In this document: piece by piece, positions 59,428-60,939 of the stretch
How the letters are laid out: every line of letters begins with the position of its first letter
Position numbering within the stretch: position 1 is the stretch's first letter
NCBI GenBank assembly: GCA_964534765.1
Contig: CAZHRJ010000002.1
Coordinates: 1 to 60,939 of the forward strand
DNA: 60,939 bases
From: CAZHRJ01 sp964534765
Lineage (GTDB): Bacteria > Lindowbacteria > 2-12-FULL-62-27
Direction: 5' to 3'
The notes under the pieces: generated by a model
Told to the model about the DNA's origin: nothing
The model's database searches: none
What the model saw: the letters and a program-made list of their open reading frames with translations, nothing else
Position numbers and translations under genes: made by a program

Positions 59428-60799
59428 GCCCGCGGAGATCCTGCGAAGGGATGGGGAGATTGTAAAAGCAGGCTTGCCGGCCCGCGGTTCCGGCATCATA
59501 AATGGCGGACACGACGTCCCGAAACCGGCGTTTGTTGGGCGCGGCCCGGTGGATGCCGTTGGTATCGATGAGGATCACCGTTCCGGGTTTTCCGACACAG
59601 ACAATGCGGCCCTCCAATGGAACATCTTTTTCATCAATTCGAGTTTCTTCGTAGTGTAATGCCTGAACGCGCCTGTGGTGAGTTGACTTGACGTAGACCA
59701 GGGGCCCATCCTCTTCTGAGACTTCGGTCAGATAGCAGATGGCCTTCAACTGGAGTGGCGTATTATCGTAATGCCAGAGAAACGCCCCGCTCGGCGCCGC
59801 GGCGACAGGTTGAGTCCGATAGGCCACGATGCCGGAAATAAAAGAGTCGAGTCCGAGATGGGCGTTGGCGACTGAGACGATCAGATCGTTCAGGGCGAAT
59901 TCAATAAAACGTCTGGAATAGAGTGTGACATCCAGGACGTTCAGGCGTGCGATGTGATCGATGTTTACCGGCGGCGAGTCGGATGCGATTTTCCCATCAC
60001 CGTATCGATATCGTCCCTGACCAATGGCGGTGTCCGTGACCTGTTTCATTTCCAAAACGATGTCAGGCGGCAGGAAATCGGGAAGGATGACAATGCCATC
60101 CTGTTTCAGTTTTCCCAAGATGTTCTCGGCGAATTCGCTGATATCGTGTTTCCGAAAATACCGAAGTTGCCAGCGCCGTGCGATCAGTTCCAGACCCTCC
60201 CGAATACCTGGGCGCGACAGGAGCCGCGCCGGCCTGCCTGCCTGGACGAGGGGAAGGCTTCGGCGCCGTCGGGTCCATATCCAAAAGGATTGAAAAAGGT
60301 AATACAAGGCGATGCAAGGCAGGGCGGCGGCAAGGCCGATTGCCTCCCAAGACTTCAAAAAGGCCCCAAGAGTCCGGCGGATTCCAAATCGCCAGAGCGT
60401 CAGGCGTTCGAAATCACCTCGTGGTGTGCAGCCGACGATTTTTCGAGGTTTAAGTCCGGCCGAGAAGCGAAGGATATCCCAGTAGCCGCGGCCCTCGGGA
60501 TTATTGAACGGGATATAAACCGTGTCGATCTGTTCCTGTTTCAATCGATCCGCGAATAATCGGTTCAATCGGTCGTGAGTGAATGAGTTTCCGTCATAGG
60601 TGAGGACGAGAGGATCTGATCCGTTCATTTCTTCGACCACAGCTTTTTCGACCTGTGGCTGGAGGATACAGACCCATCGCGTTTCGGATTCCGGGTGTCG
60701 GGTTTGTTTCAGGCGCGTCACGACCCGGAGGCAGTGATCGAGCGTGCTGGATCGAAAGAACAGGATGGTCTTACGGCGTTGATCGGCACTTTGTATCAT
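59378..60799 (-). CDS. two-domain protein: glycosyltransferase-like N-terminus and phytanoyl-CoA dioxygenase-like C-terminus
   Basis: A 473-residue protein. Residues 1-170 begin KTILFFRSSTLDHCLRVV and read like a Rossmann or GT-B half, followed by a probable membrane hairpin near 145-165 (AIGLAAALPCIALYYLFQSF). Residues about 215-473 form a 2OG-Fe(II) oxygenase: H343-x-D345 in FLWHYDNTPL, distal H417 in NGIHRAAP and an arginine near 425 for 2-oxoglutarate. Such a fusion is unusual. ATG 60799 follows GGGAGAGGGA; the frame is open to 60880. The C-terminal family is confident, the N-terminal less so. Confidence 0.75.
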   Translation of the reverse strand: MIQSADQRRKTILFFRSSTLDHCLRVVTRLKQTRHPESETRWVCILQPQVEKAVVEEMNGSDPLVLTYDGNSFTHDRLNRLFADRLKQEQIDTVYIPFNNPEGRGYWDILRFSAGLKPRKIVGCTPRGDFERLTLWRFGIRRTLGAFLKSWEAIGLAAALPCIALYYLFQSFWIWTRRRRSLPLVQAGRPARLLSRPGIREGLELIARRWQLRYFRKHDISEFAENILGKLKQDGIVILPDFLPPDIVLEMKQVTDTAIGQGRYRYGDGKIASDSPPVNIDHIARLNVLDVTLYSRRFIEFALNDLIVSVANAHLGLDSFISGIVAYRTQPVAAAPSGAFLWHYDNTPLQLKAICYLTEVSEEDGPLVYVKSTHHRRVQALHYEETRIDEKDVPLEGRIVCVGKPGTVILIDTNGIHRAAPNKRRFRDVVSAIYDAGTAGRQACFYNLPIPSQDLRGLRPDQRRMLRLPEHAG

Positions 60800-60849
60800 C
60801 TTCCCTCTCCCAAACCGAAGCCGGCCGGAAATATTCGCCCAACCGGCGC

Positions 60850-60920
60850 ATGATAGTAACTCCGGTAAAATCAAAGTCAAGCAAGCACAGAACTTCCCGC
60901 TTCCTCGGAGGAAATTTGAG
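60850..60920 (-). promoter_or_regulatory. promoter with second copy of the palindromic element
   Basis: Minus strand: TTGACT (60880-60875), then TACTAT (60858-60853, 16-bp spacer) or TATCAT (60855-60850, 19-bp). Upstream, 60920-60888 is the exact 33-bp copy of 51-83, here 7 bp from the -35 box (8 bp at htpX). It drives the oxygenase gene, leaving a 45-50-nt leader with a good ribosome site. Confidence 0.55.
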
Positions 60921-60939
60921 TTCTGTAAATGGGGATGGA

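Overview
The window is about 61 kb of high-GC bacterial chromosome carrying some 57 protein-coding genes and two tRNAs. I see no transposase, integrase, phage gene, CRISPR array or rRNA. FlgH and FlgI, which form the outer-membrane L ring and the periplasmic P ring, together with heptosyltransferase-like and lipid-linked sugar enzymes, point to a flagellated diderm (Gram-negative type) bacterium. Nothing here fixes the phylum. The mix of divergent housekeeping genes, non-ATG starts and little-studied families suits an uncultured lineage assembled from a metagenome, but that is inference.

Layout. 1-6.6 kb: HtpX protease, a DegT-type sugar aminotransferase, and a leftward trio (FabF-like ketosynthase, SAM methyltransferase, YfhO-like membrane protein). 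6.7-8.5 kb: TPR protein, NRDE protein and a half-size EamA transporter. 8.5-12.1 kb: rpmE, prfA, prmC, murA. 12.1-16.8 kb: a rod/ring flagellar operon flgF-G-A-H-I-J whose first start codon overlaps the murA stop. 16.8-23.4 kb: nadE, a lipase-maturation-factor-like membrane protein, a DUF4438 protein, typA and a small orphan ORF. 23.5-27.0 kb: chromosome-partition region (methyltransferase, an unusually AT-rich rsmG, parA, parB) with one perfect and two degenerate parS sites. 27.1-30.0 kb: HD-GYP protein, transglutaminase-like lipoprotein, tRNA-Lys(CTT), tRNA-Leu(TAG). 30.1-44.9 kb: a long information-processing run rimP-nusA-infB-ylxP-rbfA-truB-ribF-rpsO-pnp, then ftsK, a rodZ-like gene, pgsA, pgpA and truA. 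44.9-60.8 kb: surface-glycan region with two RmlD-like reductases, an ABC-2-like permease, several glycosyltransferases, a DUF115/Maf-like protein, PseB- and PseC-like enzymes, a class III aminotransferase, an aldo/keto reductase and a two-domain 2OG-Fe(II) oxygenase.

The glycan region looks like part of a nonulosonic-acid (pseudaminic type) or flagellin/envelope glycosylation locus. PseB and PseC would supply a 4-amino-4,6-dideoxy sugar nucleotide and the Maf-like protein could transfer sugar to flagellin. The later Pse enzymes are not in the window.

The most unusual signals are mainly in expression architecture: (i) a 33-bp element containing a 13-bp palindrome, placed 7-8 bp upstream of a TTGACT -35 box at both ends of the window; (ii) a perfect 29-bp inverted repeat around an 83-bp segment with an outward promoter inside the glycan locus, a possible invertible switch; (iii) two genes that appear to start at CTG, one in a CTGA stop/start overlap, and one that appears to start at ATC; (iv) parA running about 250 nt out of frame into parB; (v) several -10 boxes only 8-11 nt before the start codon, suggesting leaderless mRNAs; and (vi) structured leaders before rimP and pnp.
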